Positions 16,375-24,954 of a stretch of 34,106 nt of DNA are shown here, one piece after another (positions within the stretch are counted from its first letter, which is position 1; each line of letters begins with the position of its first letter). The notes under the pieces are model-generated. The model was given only the letters and a program-made list of their open reading frames with translations. It ran no database searches and was not told where the DNA came from. This DNA comes from Sulfurimonas sp. (GTDB taxonomy: Bacteria; Campylobacterota; Campylobacteria; Campylobacterales; Sulfurimonadaceae): contig JAMORK010000018.1 in NCBI GenBank assembly GCA_027063645.1, forward strand, positions 1 to 34,106, written 5' to 3'. Both the position numbers and the translations under genes were made by a program.

Positions 16375-17853
16375 ATGGAGAATCGTCCATTAGAGTACGA
16401 CTATACGGTTGCAAAGATGTTTATGGTTACAACAATTGTTTTAGGAATTGTTGGAATGAGCATCGGAGTATTTATTGCATTTGAACTAGCGTTTCCATGG
16501 TTAAACACAATCCTTGGTCCTGATCTTGCAGAATACACTAACTTTAGTCGTCTTCGTCCATTGCACACTGATGCAGTTGCATTTGGTTTTACAGTAAGTG
16601 GTATTTTTGCTACTTGGTTTTATGTTGGTCAAAGGGTACTAAAAGTATCTATGGCTGAATCTAAATTTTTAATGTTTATCGGTAAATTACAGTTTTGGTT
16701 GTATGTAATCGGTGTAACAGCTGTTGTTATTTCACTTTTTATGGGTTATACAACATCAAAAGAGTATGCTGAATTTGAATGGCCTATTGATATCGCTATC
16801 GTTGTGGTATGGGTATTATGGGGTGTGAGTATTTTCGGTCTTATCGGTATTCGTCGTGAGAAGAGTTTATATATCTCTGTATGGTACTATATTGCTACTT
16901 TCTTAGGTGTGGCTATGCTTTACCTATTTAACAATATGGAAGTTCCAACTTACTTTGCTTCTGGTGGTATTGGTGATGTTATGCACTCAGTATCTATGTA
17001 TGCTGGTACAAATGATGCACTAGTACAATGGTGGTATGGACACAATGCAGTTGCATTTGTATTTACTGTGCCTATTATTGCTATGATTTACTACTTTTTA
17101 CCAAAAGAATCAGGTCAAGCTATTTATTCATATAAATTGTCTTTACTTTCATTCTGGGGTTTAATGTTTGTTTATCTTTGGGCTGGTGGTCACCACCTTC
17201 TTTTCTCAACTGTTCCAGATTGGATGCAAACTATGGGGTCAATTTTCTCAGTAGTTTTAATTCTTCCATCTTGGGGTTCAGCGATCAATATGCTTCTTAC
17301 AATGAAGGGTGAGTGGCAACAAGTTGCAGCTTCTCCATTAATTAAGTTTATGGTACTTGCTTCTACTTTCTATATGTTCTCAACACTAGAAGGTCCAATT
17401 CAAGCTATCAAATCTGTTAATGCTATTGCTCACTTTACTGACTGGATTGTTGGTCATGTTCATGATGGTACTCTTGGTTGGGTTGGATTCATGATTATTG
17501 CTGCACTTTATCATATGGCTCCACGTGTATTTAAACGTGAACTATATTCTAAAAGTTTAATGGCATCTCAATTCTGGATTCAAACATTAGGTATCGTTTT
17601 ATACTTTACTTCTATGTGGATCGCAGGTATTACTCAAGGTATGATGTGGCGTGCTCACGATGAATTTGGTAACCTTGCTTACTCATTCATTGATACTGTT
17701 GATGTTTTACATCCATACTATGCTCTTCGTGGTACAGGTGGTTTATTATACTTAGTTGGTTTCTTTATGTTTGCTTATAACATTTATAAAACTATGTCTG
17801 CTCGTCCTGTTGAAGAGTCAGAGCTACAAAATGCTTCGCCTATGGGCGCTTAA
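16375..17853 (+). CDS. ccoN: Cytochrome c oxidase cbb3-type subunit I
   Basis: CcoN is the catalytic subunit of the high-affinity cbb3 oxidase in the inner membrane; it reduces O2 to water at a heme b3-CuB centre and pumps protons. The 492 residues span about 12 helices. Ligands can be placed: H64 and H363 for low-spin heme b, H223, H273 and H274 for CuB, H361 for heme b3, and Y267, six residues before the HH pair, as the cross-linked tyrosine. A strong AAGGAGG lies just upstream of ATG 16375. It is the first gene of the cco operon, and ccoO follows after 18 bases. Confidence 0.97.
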   Translation: MENRPLEYDYTVAKMFMVTTIVLGIVGMSIGVFIAFELAFPWLNTILGPDLAEYTNFSRLRPLHTDAVAFGFTVSGIFATWFYVGQRVLKVSMAESKFLMFIGKLQFWLYVIGVTAVVISLFMGYTTSKEYAEFEWPIDIAIVVVWVLWGVSIFGLIGIRREKSLYISVWYYIATFLGVAMLYLFNNMEVPTYFASGGIGDVMHSVSMYAGTNDALVQWWYGHNAVAFVFTVPIIAMIYYFLPKESGQAIYSYKLSLLSFWGLMFVYLWAGGHHLLFSTVPDWMQTMGSIFSVVLILPSWGSAINMLLTMKGEWQQVAASPLIKFMVLASTFYMFSTLEGPIQAIKSVNAIAHFTDWIVGHVHDGTLGWVGFMIIAALYHMAPRVFKRELYSKSLMASQFWIQTLGIVLYFTSMWIAGITQGMMWRAHDEFGNLAYSFIDTVDVLHPYYALRGTGGLLYLVGFFMFAYNIYKTMSARPVEESELQNASPMGA

Positions 17854-17871
17854 GAAAGGGAGGATTATATT

Positions 17872-18564
17872 ATGTTTCATTGGTTAGAAAAAAACCCGTT
17901 CTTTTTCGCGGTAGGTGTATTCGTAACAATTGCATTTGCTGGTTTGATTGAGATCGTTCCAAACTTTGCACAAGCATCACGTCCTGTAATTGGGACAACA
18001 CCATACTCAACTTTAGAGTTGGCTGGTCGTCATGTATATATTAAGAATAGTTGTAATGCTTGTCATTCACAACTTATTCGTCCATTTAAATCAGAAACTG
18101 ACCGTTATGGTCACTACTCTTTAAGTGGTGAGTATGCTTATGATCGTCCATTTCTTTGGGGATCAAAAAGAACTGGTCCAGATTTAATGCGTGTAGGAAA
18201 CTATAGAACAACTGAGTGGCATGAGAATCACATGAAAGATCCTCAGTCAATCGTTCCTACTACTATTATGCCAGGGTATCCGTGGATGTTTACAAACAAA
18301 GCTGATATTGACACTGCTTATGCAGAACAGTTAACTATTGCTAATGTGTTTGGTGTACCTTATAACAAAGCAGTTCCTATGAAAGATGGATCAACTAAAA
18401 TTGTTAAAATGGGTAAAGATCTTAAAGATGCTCAAGCTCTAGCATTAGCTGAAGCTCAAGAAGTAGTAAAAAATATGAAAGATCAAGATGTTAAAGATGC
18501 AGTAGCAAATGGTGAGATTCCTGAAATTGTTGCACTTATAGCATACTTAAACAGTCTTAAATAG
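17872..18564 (+). CDS. ccoO: Cytochrome c oxidase cbb3-type subunit II
   Basis: CcoO is the membrane-anchored monoheme cytochrome c of the cbb3 oxidase that passes electrons to CcoN. The 230-residue protein has one N-terminal membrane helix (about 8-30) and a periplasmic domain with the heme motif CNACH (C61, C64, H65) and a likely axial methionine M133 in TTIMPGYPWM. The motif sits inside NSCNACHSQLIRPF, as usual for CcoO. GGGAGGA precedes ATG 17872, and ccoQ follows after 12 bases. Confidence 0.97.
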   Translation: MFHWLEKNPFFFAVGVFVTIAFAGLIEIVPNFAQASRPVIGTTPYSTLELAGRHVYIKNSCNACHSQLIRPFKSETDRYGHYSLSGEYAYDRPFLWGSKRTGPDLMRVGNYRTTEWHENHMKDPQSIVPTTIMPGYPWMFTNKADIDTAYAEQLTIANVFGVPYNKAVPMKDGSTKIVKMGKDLKDAQALALAEAQEVVKNMKDQDVKDAVANGEIPEIVALIAYLNSLK

Positions 18565-18576
18565 TAAGGAATTGTA

Positions 18577-18780
18577 GTGGATATTAATGAATTAGCAGCA
18601 TATGGTTATTTCTTTTTAATCGTGTTCTTGGTTGTAGGGTCTTACTCGTATATATACCATCTGTACACAAAAAAGAAGGATTCTTCTGGAGTTGATTATG
18701 AACACTACAGTAACATGGCATTAGATGACGATATAGATTCTACTCCGGTAAAACCTATATCTGATGAAAAAGAAAAATAG
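18577..18780 (+). CDS. ccoQ: cbb3 oxidase small subunit CcoQ
   Basis: A 67-residue protein with a single N-terminal membrane helix (about 9-29) followed by a charged cytoplasmic tail. CcoQ-type subunits stabilise the cbb3 complex. It starts at GTG 18577, seven bases after AAGGA; no ATG is available in the right place. Its position between ccoO and ccoP supports the call more than its sequence does, since the family is poorly conserved. Confidence 0.85.
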   Translation: MDINELAAYGYFFLIVFLVVGSYSYIYHLYTKKKDSSGVDYEHYSNMALDDDIDSTPVKPISDEKEK

Positions 18781-18789
18781 GAGAGATAT

Positions 18790-19731
18790 ATGAATAAGCT
18801 TTATCTTTGGGGAATCATCATTACTGCTGCAATGCTTGGTGCAACTTATGTAACGGTTGGCTATCAAAAAGGTGGTCTAAATGGTGACATTGTTAACATG
18901 CTTGCAATTGCAGGGGCGGTAGCACTTGTAATTATTACAGTATTTGTTGTAATCAAGTATGTGCGTCAAATGCAAGTTGACCAGGCAACTGGTGAATTAG
19001 CAGATGAGTCGTGGGATAATATAGGTGAATATAAGAACCCTGTGCCAATGGGCTGGGCAATTATGTTTATTGGAACAATGATTTGGGGTATGTGGTATTT
19101 CCTTGTAGGATACCCTGTAAATGCATACTCTCAAATTGGAGAGTATAATGAAGATGTTGCTGCTCATGATGCTAAGTTTGAAAAAGAATATGCAAATATT
19201 AAGGGTGAAAACTTAGTAAATATGGGTGAATCTGTTTATCTAGTTGAGTGTGTTGCTTGTCACGGTTTAAATGCTGATGGTAACAACGAAATTGATGCTG
19301 CAGATATTAACAAAAGAATTTCAGAAAAAAGTGTTAAGTATGTTGTGAACCATGGTTCAAACAACAAACTTTTAGGTATGGAAATGCCTATGCCAGATCG
19401 TAATGGTCTTTTCAATGCTAACACTGGTGCACTTATCACTGATGCTGAGATAGATACTGTTGCTAAATATGTAGCAAACGGTTTCCCAGCAGCTGATCAA
19501 GCTGGTGCTGATGTATTTGCTGGCGTTTGTTCTGCTTGTCATGGTGCTGACGGAAAAGGTATGGAGTATGTTGCTCCAGATATCCGTGAGTGGTCACAAG
19601 CATTAGTTGTTAATGTTCTTGATTATGGTAAAATTGGTGCTATTGGTACTATGCCATCTATGGACAGACTTAATGCAAAACAAAAAGAAGCTATCGCAGC
19701 ATATGTGATGAGTTTAAAAGAAGGAGAGTAA
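18790..19731 (+). CDS. ccoP: Cytochrome c oxidase cbb3-type subunit III
   Basis: CcoP is the diheme cytochrome c that receives electrons from soluble or bc1-linked cytochromes. The 313-residue protein has two N-terminal membrane segments (about 5-24 and 36-56) and a third at about 86-108, then two heme-binding motifs, CVACH (C154, C157, H158) and CSACH (C247, C250, H251), each with a downstream methionine (EMPMPD; TMPSMD). The N-terminal extra helix pair matches the longer CcoP form. AGGAGA precedes ATG 18790. The DUF4006 gene starts one base after its stop. Confidence 0.97.
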   Translation: MNKLYLWGIIITAAMLGATYVTVGYQKGGLNGDIVNMLAIAGAVALVIITVFVVIKYVRQMQVDQATGELADESWDNIGEYKNPVPMGWAIMFIGTMIWGMWYFLVGYPVNAYSQIGEYNEDVAAHDAKFEKEYANIKGENLVNMGESVYLVECVACHGLNADGNNEIDAADINKRISEKSVKYVVNHGSNNKLLGMEMPMPDRNGLFNANTGALITDAEIDTVAKYVANGFPAADQAGADVFAGVCSACHGADGKGMEYVAPDIREWSQALVVNVLDYGKIGAIGTMPSMDRLNAKQKEAIAAYVMSLKEGE

Positions 19732-19732
19732 C

Positions 19733-19942
19733 ATGAATGAAAACAGAAGTGTTTGGGCTCTTAATGGTTTAACTGGTGGACTTATTGCTACAGCTTTATT
19801 GTTAAGTATTTTAGCAGTATTGACTTTCTATGCAATCGGTGTACAATCAGCAAACTCAGAAAACTATTATAAAATAGTTGATGAAAAATCTATCAAGATG
19901 TTTAGTACTGAAAATGCTAAACATCTAGTAGATGCAAAATAA
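19733..19942 (+). CDS. DUF4006 family membrane protein
   Basis: A 69-residue protein with one membrane helix (about 14-37) and a C-terminal tail on one side. The family, to my knowledge, is found mostly in Campylobacterota next to ccoNOQP. A structural or assembly role in the cbb3 oxidase is inferred from position only. AAGGAGAG lies before ATG 19733, and the gene is packed one base after ccoP. Confidence 0.75.
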   Translation: MNENRSVWALNGLTGGLIATALLLSILAVLTFYAIGVQSANSENYYKIVDEKSIKMFSTENAKHLVDAK

Positions 19943-19953
19943 GGAGTGTCAAA

Positions 19954-20043
19954 ATGGAAAAAATTATTTCATGGGGTCTAGTTATAATGGCTGCATATAC
20001 TCTTTTTGCAGTTGTAACTCCTAACCATCTTTACATAGGTTAG
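19954..20043 (+). CDS. 29-residue single-pass membrane peptide in the cco operon
   Basis: An ORF of 29 codons with a strong ribosome-binding site AAGGAG eight bases before ATG 19954, located 11 bases after the DUF4006 stop. The peptide starts MEKIISWGLVIMAAY, continues as one hydrophobic helix, and ends in TPNHLYIG. Size and topology resemble accessory oxidase subunits such as CcoM of Pseudomonas cbb3, though no sequence relationship is claimed. The next gene starts 6 bases after its stop. It may be an unannotated cbb3 subunit; a leader peptide for the next gene is the alternative. Confidence 0.65.
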   Translation: MEKIISWGLVIMAAYTLFAVVTPNHLYIG

Positions 20044-20049
20044 ATTACA

Positions 20050-20751
20050 TTGAAAATCTTACTTAGAGGGCTTTATGCCCTCGCATTCCTCATCGTCTAT
20101 CAAACACAATTATCCGCAGAGTATTTATATAAAGATGAAATTATCTTTAACCCTAAATTTACTGAAGAAGTAGAATTGTTGGGAAAAGAGTTACATGATA
20201 AAACAGGTATAGCTTTACGTTTACTGATGTTAAAAGAGTTGCCAAATGGTGAAAATATTGTTGAATACGAAAAAAGTGTTTTAGCAAAATTTACAGAGCC
20301 AACAATCATCATGACATTTTCAGAATTAAATGGACAGGTTGATATACTAGCTAATGATAAGTCTTTATATAAATATTTTGACAAAAAAGATGTTCTAAGC
20401 CCAGTTGCATCAAAAGTACAAGCTTTTTTAATGGCTGTTATGTATGCAAAAAGTTGGGATGATTTTAAAGAGATCATGACACATAGCAATGGAACTATCT
20501 TACCTCTACTAGGAAGTAAAACAAAAAAATATGAAATTTTAGGTAAATACTCAGCATCTATGTTCAATGGATACTTGGATGTTGCACAACAAATTGCAAA
20601 ACATAAAGGTGTAACACTTGAACATGGTTTTAATGAAACAAATCAAGATACACTCTTTATAGTAAAGCTAGTGTTCTACGGTTTCATAATTTACGCTACT
20701 ATTATGTATATAAGAAGAAGAATATATAAAATGAGGCATAAAAATGAGTAA
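20050..20751 (+). CDS. Exported, C-terminally anchored protein with TPM-like domain
   Basis: A 233-residue protein of uncertain function. It has a cleavable-looking signal peptide (LLRGLYALAFLIVYQTQLSA), a periplasmic domain of about 180 residues and a C-terminal membrane helix (about 203-222) followed by basic RRRIYKMRHK. The pattern of ELLGKELHDKTGIALRLLML and a following IIMTFSELNGQVDI strand resembles the TPM domain seen in YgcG-like proteins, but I cannot confirm this. It starts at TTG 20050; AGGTTAG upstream is a weak ribosome-binding site. It overlaps fixH by 8 bases, so it is part of the cco operon and may help assemble the oxidase. Confidence 0.6.
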   Translation: MKILLRGLYALAFLIVYQTQLSAEYLYKDEIIFNPKFTEEVELLGKELHDKTGIALRLLMLKELPNGENIVEYEKSVLAKFTEPTIIMTFSELNGQVDILANDKSLYKYFDKKDVLSPVASKVQAFLMAVMYAKSWDDFKEIMTHSNGTILPLLGSKTKKYEILGKYSASMFNGYLDVAQQIAKHKGVTLEHGFNETNQDTLFIVKLVFYGFIIYATIMYIRRRIYKMRHKNE

Positions 20752-21250
20752 AAGTACAGGTAAAGCTTGGCCATATGCAATTGCTGGAGCAATTACAATG
20801 GTGTTTGGTTTTTGTGTAGCAACTGTTGTTGTTACAAGTAAGGCTGATATACAAGAGAGTAATGATTATATGACACATTATCAAGATGCTGATGCTAATG
20901 CAAATAAGCTCATTAAAGAGCGTATTGCATTTGATAAAAACTGCAAGATAGAGTATATTAAAAAGCAACTATCTGCTGATGGGACTACTATAGAGTATAA
21001 GATTACAGATATCAATGGTAATCCAATCAATAATGCAAAATTAAAAGTTTTAGTGTCGCGTCCTGAGACACATACACTTGATAAAGATTTAGAAAACCCA
21101 GTAGTAGAAAATGGTATTTACAAATTTGTAGATGTTTCATTTCCAAAGCCTGGTGTTTATAATCTTATAGCTAAAGTTGAAGTTGGTAATCTTTGTAGAT
21201 TTTATAATATAAAGGCTGATACTAGATATAGTAATGCATTTGAATTTTAA
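20744..21250 (+). CDS. FixH family protein
   Basis: A 168-residue protein with an N-terminal membrane helix (about 9-31) and a periplasmic immunoglobulin-like domain (KYKITDINGNPINNAKLKV-type strands). FixH/CcoH proteins are needed for cbb3 oxidase maturation or stability. Two cysteines (KNCKIEY, GNLCRFY) are visible in the exported part. The ATG overlaps the previous gene by 8 bases. The other usual assembly genes (ccoG, ccoI, ccoS) are not nearby. Confidence 0.75.
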   Translation: MSKSTGKAWPYAIAGAITMVFGFCVATVVVTSKADIQESNDYMTHYQDADANANKLIKERIAFDKNCKIEYIKKQLSADGTTIEYKITDINGNPINNAKLKVLVSRPETHTLDKDLENPVVENGIYKFVDVSFPKPGVYNLIAKVEVGNLCRFYNIKADTRYSNAFEF

Positions 21251-21253
21251 ACT

Positions 21254-23593
21254 ATGGATAATATAACCATAGTTCTTCCCTCTGCTCGTGCAATTAGGCA
21301 TGAGCAACTCTCTTTAGATACACACACACTTTTCTTGCCTAATTATACTACTATGGGTGATTTTATATCTAAGCTTTGTCTTGTAAAAGAGTATGTGAGT
21401 GTTGATGATGATACCCGAACTCTTTTACTTCTTGAAGCAGCTAATTTTGAAAACTTTTCCAAACTACAGATAGAGAGAAACTTTTTTACTTTTACAAAAA
21501 ACTCTTCATATATTTTTAAACTCTTTCAAGAGTTGAGTGCAGAGTGTTACGATATAAAAAATTTAAGTGGTGCAGATATCTATGGAGAGTACGAAGAGCA
21601 CATAGAGATACTCCAAGAGTTATATCATCGTTATAAAAAGTTATGTGAAGAAAAAAAGATACTCGATAGAATTTTTCTACCAAAACTATACACTTTTAAT
21701 GTTCAATATGCAAAAACACACCCTAAAGTTGAGATTCATGTAGATGGACATCTCACAAATTTTGAATTAGAACTTTTAGTAAAATATAAAGAGTATGCAG
21801 AAGTAGATATTGTCTTTACAGCAAGCCGTTTCAATACAAAGATGCAAGAGCGTTTAGAAGAACACTCTTTTGATCTAGAGATTGGATACCGATACAGACT
21901 CTCACTCAATACAAATCAAATCTTAGAAAAAAGAAGAGTCTCTCATGCAACAGCCGTTCATTGTGAAAGTCTTAGTGAATCACTACTGCAAATAGCTTAT
22001 GTTGAGCATAAAGTATATGAGTATATACAAAAAGGGTATGACCCAGAAAGAATTGCTGTCATTTTACCAAATGAGCAAAGTGCAGAACTTCTTAGAAGTT
22101 TTGACACGAAAGGAAACTTCAACTTTGCGATGGGTGAGAGTTTTACTCAAGCGAAAGTTTACAAATTATTGGATGCTGCAACAACTACTATAGATCAAAA
22201 TTCAAAAGAGAATTTTGCAAGAGTTCAAAGAGTAGGTGAGAGTATCTTAGGCTCGCTCTTGGGTGTTTATCACAAGCAAAGTTCTGAGATTGACTTGTTA
22301 GGATTACTTGAATCATTCAGCGAGTATTGTGAATCAAAGGTAGAGCTAAATATCTATAAAAAAGAGTTACATAAATTTAAAAATATTGTTGAGATAATGC
22401 AAGATATGCCAGTGAAGTCTTTGCTTAATGTTTTTCTCTCAAGATTACGTTCTAGTACTTTTGATGATGTACGAGGTGGAAAGATAACGGTGATGGGTGT
22501 ACTTGAAACTAGAAGTGTCGCGTTTGATGGTGTGATTATTATAGATTTTGATGATAAAAATGTTCCTAAACGCAGTGATAAAGATATGTTTCTAAATTCT
22601 CAGATAAGAAAAAATGCAGGATTACCTACGATGAACGATAGGGAGAACCTTCAAAAACATTATTATGAGATGTTAATCAACTCTGCTAAAGAGGTGTCAA
22701 TTTGCTATGTAGATTCGGAACAAAGTAAGGGCTCTAGGTTTTTAAAGCAGTTAGGGATTAAAGAAAATAATATCCACAATGAAAAAGAGTATGCGAGTCT
22801 TTTATTTGAAAGAAAAAAACTTGAGAAGAAAATAGATGAAGAGATTATTGAGCCTTATAGCTTTGATAGTATCAAACTCTCCAATAGTCGTCTGAAAACA
22901 TATCTGAGTTGTAAGAGAAAGTATTATTATAGTTATGTAAAGCATATAGATAATCATGATATACCAAGAGATATGCCTCAAGAGCATGAGATCGGGACAG
23001 CTGTTCATAAAGCACTGAAAAATTTATATACCAAGAGAAGTAGTTATTTAGATGTGGAGGAGCTGCGTAGAGACCTTCATGGAGAGCTCGAAGAGGTAAA
23101 GGGTGAGAGTGAACTTGATAAGTATCTTATAGCCCTTCAAAAAAGAAAGATGGATCAGTTTTGTGCTTTAGAGGTGCAACACTTTAGGGATGGCTGGGAA
23201 GTTCTTTATTGTGAAAAAAGTTTTGAGATAGAGTTTCGTGGTATGACACTTACCGGACAGATAGATCGTATAGATAAAAAAGAGAACCTTATAAGTGTTC
23301 TTGATTATAAAACAGGCTCTTATAAAATTTACAATAAAAATAATTTTACAGAGGCAACAGATTTTCAGTTGGAGTTTTACTATCTTTTAGCGAGTGGTTT
23401 GGGGAATGTTGAGTGTGCCTTTTATGATCTAAAAGAAACACAAGTAGTTCCTGAACTTTTTTTAGAGGAAAAACTTGCTATTTTGCAATCACATATAGAA
23501 GATCTCAAACAGGTAGAAGATATCAATTTTGCAAAATGTGAAGATACCAAAGAGTGTCTTTATTGCCCATATACACTAATATGTGGGCGATAA
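21254..23593 (+). CDS. addB: AddB-type helicase/nuclease with PD-(D/E)XK and Fe-S motif
   Basis: AddB pairs with AddA to process double-strand breaks for RecA. The 779-residue protein has a helicase-like N-terminal part without a functional Walker A motif, and a C-terminal nuclease with D671 (GQIDRID) and D684-x-K686 (LDYKTGS). Four cysteines that would hold a [4Fe-4S] cluster are placed as in AddB: C553 (YLSCKRK) and C768, C771, C777 (CLYCPYTLICGR). It begins 3 bases after fixH, so it is probably read through from the cco operon. addA is not in the window. Its 3' end abuts the converging barrel gene with one base between. Confidence 0.8.
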   Translation: MDNITIVLPSARAIRHEQLSLDTHTLFLPNYTTMGDFISKLCLVKEYVSVDDDTRTLLLLEAANFENFSKLQIERNFFTFTKNSSYIFKLFQELSAECYDIKNLSGADIYGEYEEHIEILQELYHRYKKLCEEKKILDRIFLPKLYTFNVQYAKTHPKVEIHVDGHLTNFELELLVKYKEYAEVDIVFTASRFNTKMQERLEEHSFDLEIGYRYRLSLNTNQILEKRRVSHATAVHCESLSESLLQIAYVEHKVYEYIQKGYDPERIAVILPNEQSAELLRSFDTKGNFNFAMGESFTQAKVYKLLDAATTTIDQNSKENFARVQRVGESILGSLLGVYHKQSSEIDLLGLLESFSEYCESKVELNIYKKELHKFKNIVEIMQDMPVKSLLNVFLSRLRSSTFDDVRGGKITVMGVLETRSVAFDGVIIIDFDDKNVPKRSDKDMFLNSQIRKNAGLPTMNDRENLQKHYYEMLINSAKEVSICYVDSEQSKGSRFLKQLGIKENNIHNEKEYASLLFERKKLEKKIDEEIIEPYSFDSIKLSNSRLKTYLSCKRKYYYSYVKHIDNHDIPRDMPQEHEIGTAVHKALKNLYTKRSSYLDVEELRRDLHGELEEVKGESELDKYLIALQKRKMDQFCALEVQHFRDGWEVLYCEKSFEIEFRGMTLTGQIDRIDKKENLISVLDYKTGSYKIYNKNNFTEATDFQLEFYYLLASGLGNVECAFYDLKETQVVPELFLEEKLAILQSHIEDLKQVEDINFAKCEDTKECLYCPYTLICGR

Positions 23594-23594
23594 A

Positions 23595-24449
23595 TTAAAA
23601 TTTATAATTGAGGATAAAACGAAGGTTCCTGATTGTTACATTTTCATTTTGTATTGGTAACTCTTTGGCTCTTTGGTAGATATACTGAGTTCTGAAGATA
23701 ATTTTAGAAAATGTTTTACCTACACCAATAGCATAAGTTCTATCAAACTCCATAGCATGGTGTTGAAGCTTAAAGCCATCATTCATTATGGCAAAACTAC
23801 GTTTTCCAAAATAAGCACCAGCACCTAGGTGGTAGCTATTATAGTGTGTATGGATCTTAAGTCCAAGAGTAGAGTAGTGATCTTTTGCATTTTTTGTAAA
23901 AGCATTGAAAGCAGTTTCTTTGATCTTCATATATTTTCCAAGTATACTAAACTTGACTTTTGCTTTTGAGAGCTGAGTAAAGATATCATAGCGAGCATCA
24001 CTTTGGTACACTTTGAAATCGTCATATTTGCTATAGTATTGTGTTAGATTGACAAGATTATGTGGATCGATTTTATAAGAGAATCCAAGCCCATAAGATC
24101 TTCCCCCATCGGTTAAGGCAATATTATCATCAATAACACTGATGTAGTTTAGGTTTAGACTCAAGTGGTTTTGAAATTTATATGCATATCTAAGATAAAG
24201 TTTTTTAAATCTTAGGTCATCATGAAGGGGTGGTTGTCTAGTATTCGCTCCACCTTTTTCATAGGCTACTTTATATTCTGAACTTTTATAATGCAGATCT
24301 GCTCCAACGCCATACACTTTCCCATCAAGTTTTTGTTTGGAATTTGAATAAGACTTCGTCTCATAATATGTAGAAACACTTGAGTGTACAGTCTCTGAAA
24401 GTGCAGCAAAAAGATATGTGCTCAATAGCAACAAAAGAGATATCTTCAT
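23595..24449 (-). CDS. Outer-membrane beta-barrel protein, unknown
   Basis: A 284-residue protein with a signal peptide (MKISLLLLLSTYLFAALS) and alternating hydrophobic/polar strands to the end, closing with FILNYKF; a C-terminal phenylalanine is typical for BAM-inserted barrels. About 12-14 strands are likely. Tyr, Lys and Ser are abundant. I see no porin family signature, so substrate and function are open. It has its own promoter (TATACT at 24481-24476) and is divergent from the NifU gene. Confidence 0.7.
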   Translation of the reverse strand: MKISLLLLLSTYLFAALSETVHSSVSTYYETKSYSNSKQKLDGKVYGVGADLHYKSSEYKVAYEKGGANTRQPPLHDDLRFKKLYLRYAYKFQNHLSLNLNYISVIDDNIALTDGGRSYGLGFSYKIDPHNLVNLTQYYSKYDDFKVYQSDARYDIFTQLSKAKVKFSILGKYMKIKETAFNAFTKNAKDHYSTLGLKIHTHYNSYHLGAGAYFGKRSFAIMNDGFKLQHHAMEFDRTYAIGVGKTFSKIIFRTQYIYQRAKELPIQNENVTIRNLRFILNYKF

Positions 24450-24475
24450 AAAAAAACCTTATTTAAAATTGCGAA

Positions 24476-24481
24476 AGTATA
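24476..24481 (-). promoter_or_regulatory. -10 box of the outer-membrane protein gene
   Basis: TATACT on the minus strand, 26 bases before the ATG at 24449. No clear -35 is seen. Confidence 0.4.
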
Positions 24482-24555
24482 GCTAAAATAACTTATACAA
24501 ATTTTTAATATAGATATTGATTATAATTATTTACTTATTTGGAGTGAAAAAAGAC

Positions 24556-24561
24556 TATAAT
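24556..24561 (+). promoter_or_regulatory. -10 box of the NifU-like gene
   Basis: Perfect TATAAT, 32 bases before ATG 24594; ribosome-binding site AAAGGGAAAAG follows. A TTTACT 20 bases upstream is a weak -35 candidate. Confidence 0.45.
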
Positions 24562-24593
24562 TCTTTCATAATATTGATAAGTAAAGGGAAAAG

Positions 24594-24953
24594 ATGACTT
24601 TTTTAGATGAAGATATTTATAATGCAGTAAAGAATTATATTCCTAAAGTAAGTGAGTATGTTAATTCACATGGAGGAGGTATTGACCTGCTTGGTGCTAA
24701 AGATGGAACTGTATATATCAAGCTTACAGGAGCTTGTGGTGGTTGCTCTATGAGTTTGATGACAACAAAAATGGTAGTTCAAAAAAAGCTTCGTGAATTG
24801 ATCCATCCAGAACTTGTTGTTGTCAATGTTGATGGTACTCCTGAAAATGAGATGCCAGAGGATGCTTATGTTGGAGATGAGCAAGAAGATGAGATGCAAA
24901 AACCAGAGTCTAATGGACTTTTTGATAATATTAAGAAAATAGTAGGAATGTAG
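24594..24953 (+). CDS. NifU C-terminal-like Fe-S scaffold (Nfu type)
   Basis: A 119-residue protein. Residues 1-85 match the Nfu/NifU C-terminal domain with the cluster-carrying CGGC motif in GACGGCSMS (C49 and C52). These proteins carry [4Fe-4S] clusters to client enzymes; IlvD and the Rrf2 regulator in this window would be examples of clients, by inference only. A C-terminal acidic tail (about 86-119) ends in LFDNIKKIVGM, perhaps a docking helix. The flavin reductase gene starts one base after its stop. Confidence 0.85.
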   Translation: MTFLDEDIYNAVKNYIPKVSEYVNSHGGGIDLLGAKDGTVYIKLTGACGGCSMSLMTTKMVVQKKLRELIHPELVVVNVDGTPENEMPEDAYVGDEQEDEMQKPESNGLFDNIKKIVGM

Positions 24954-24954
24954 C

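Noticed and set aside
20100-20567. 155-codon antisense frame within the TPM-like gene
   Set aside because: It lies opposite a well-placed operon gene with signal peptide and membrane helix, has no ribosome-binding site, and its translation lacks any recognisable domain.
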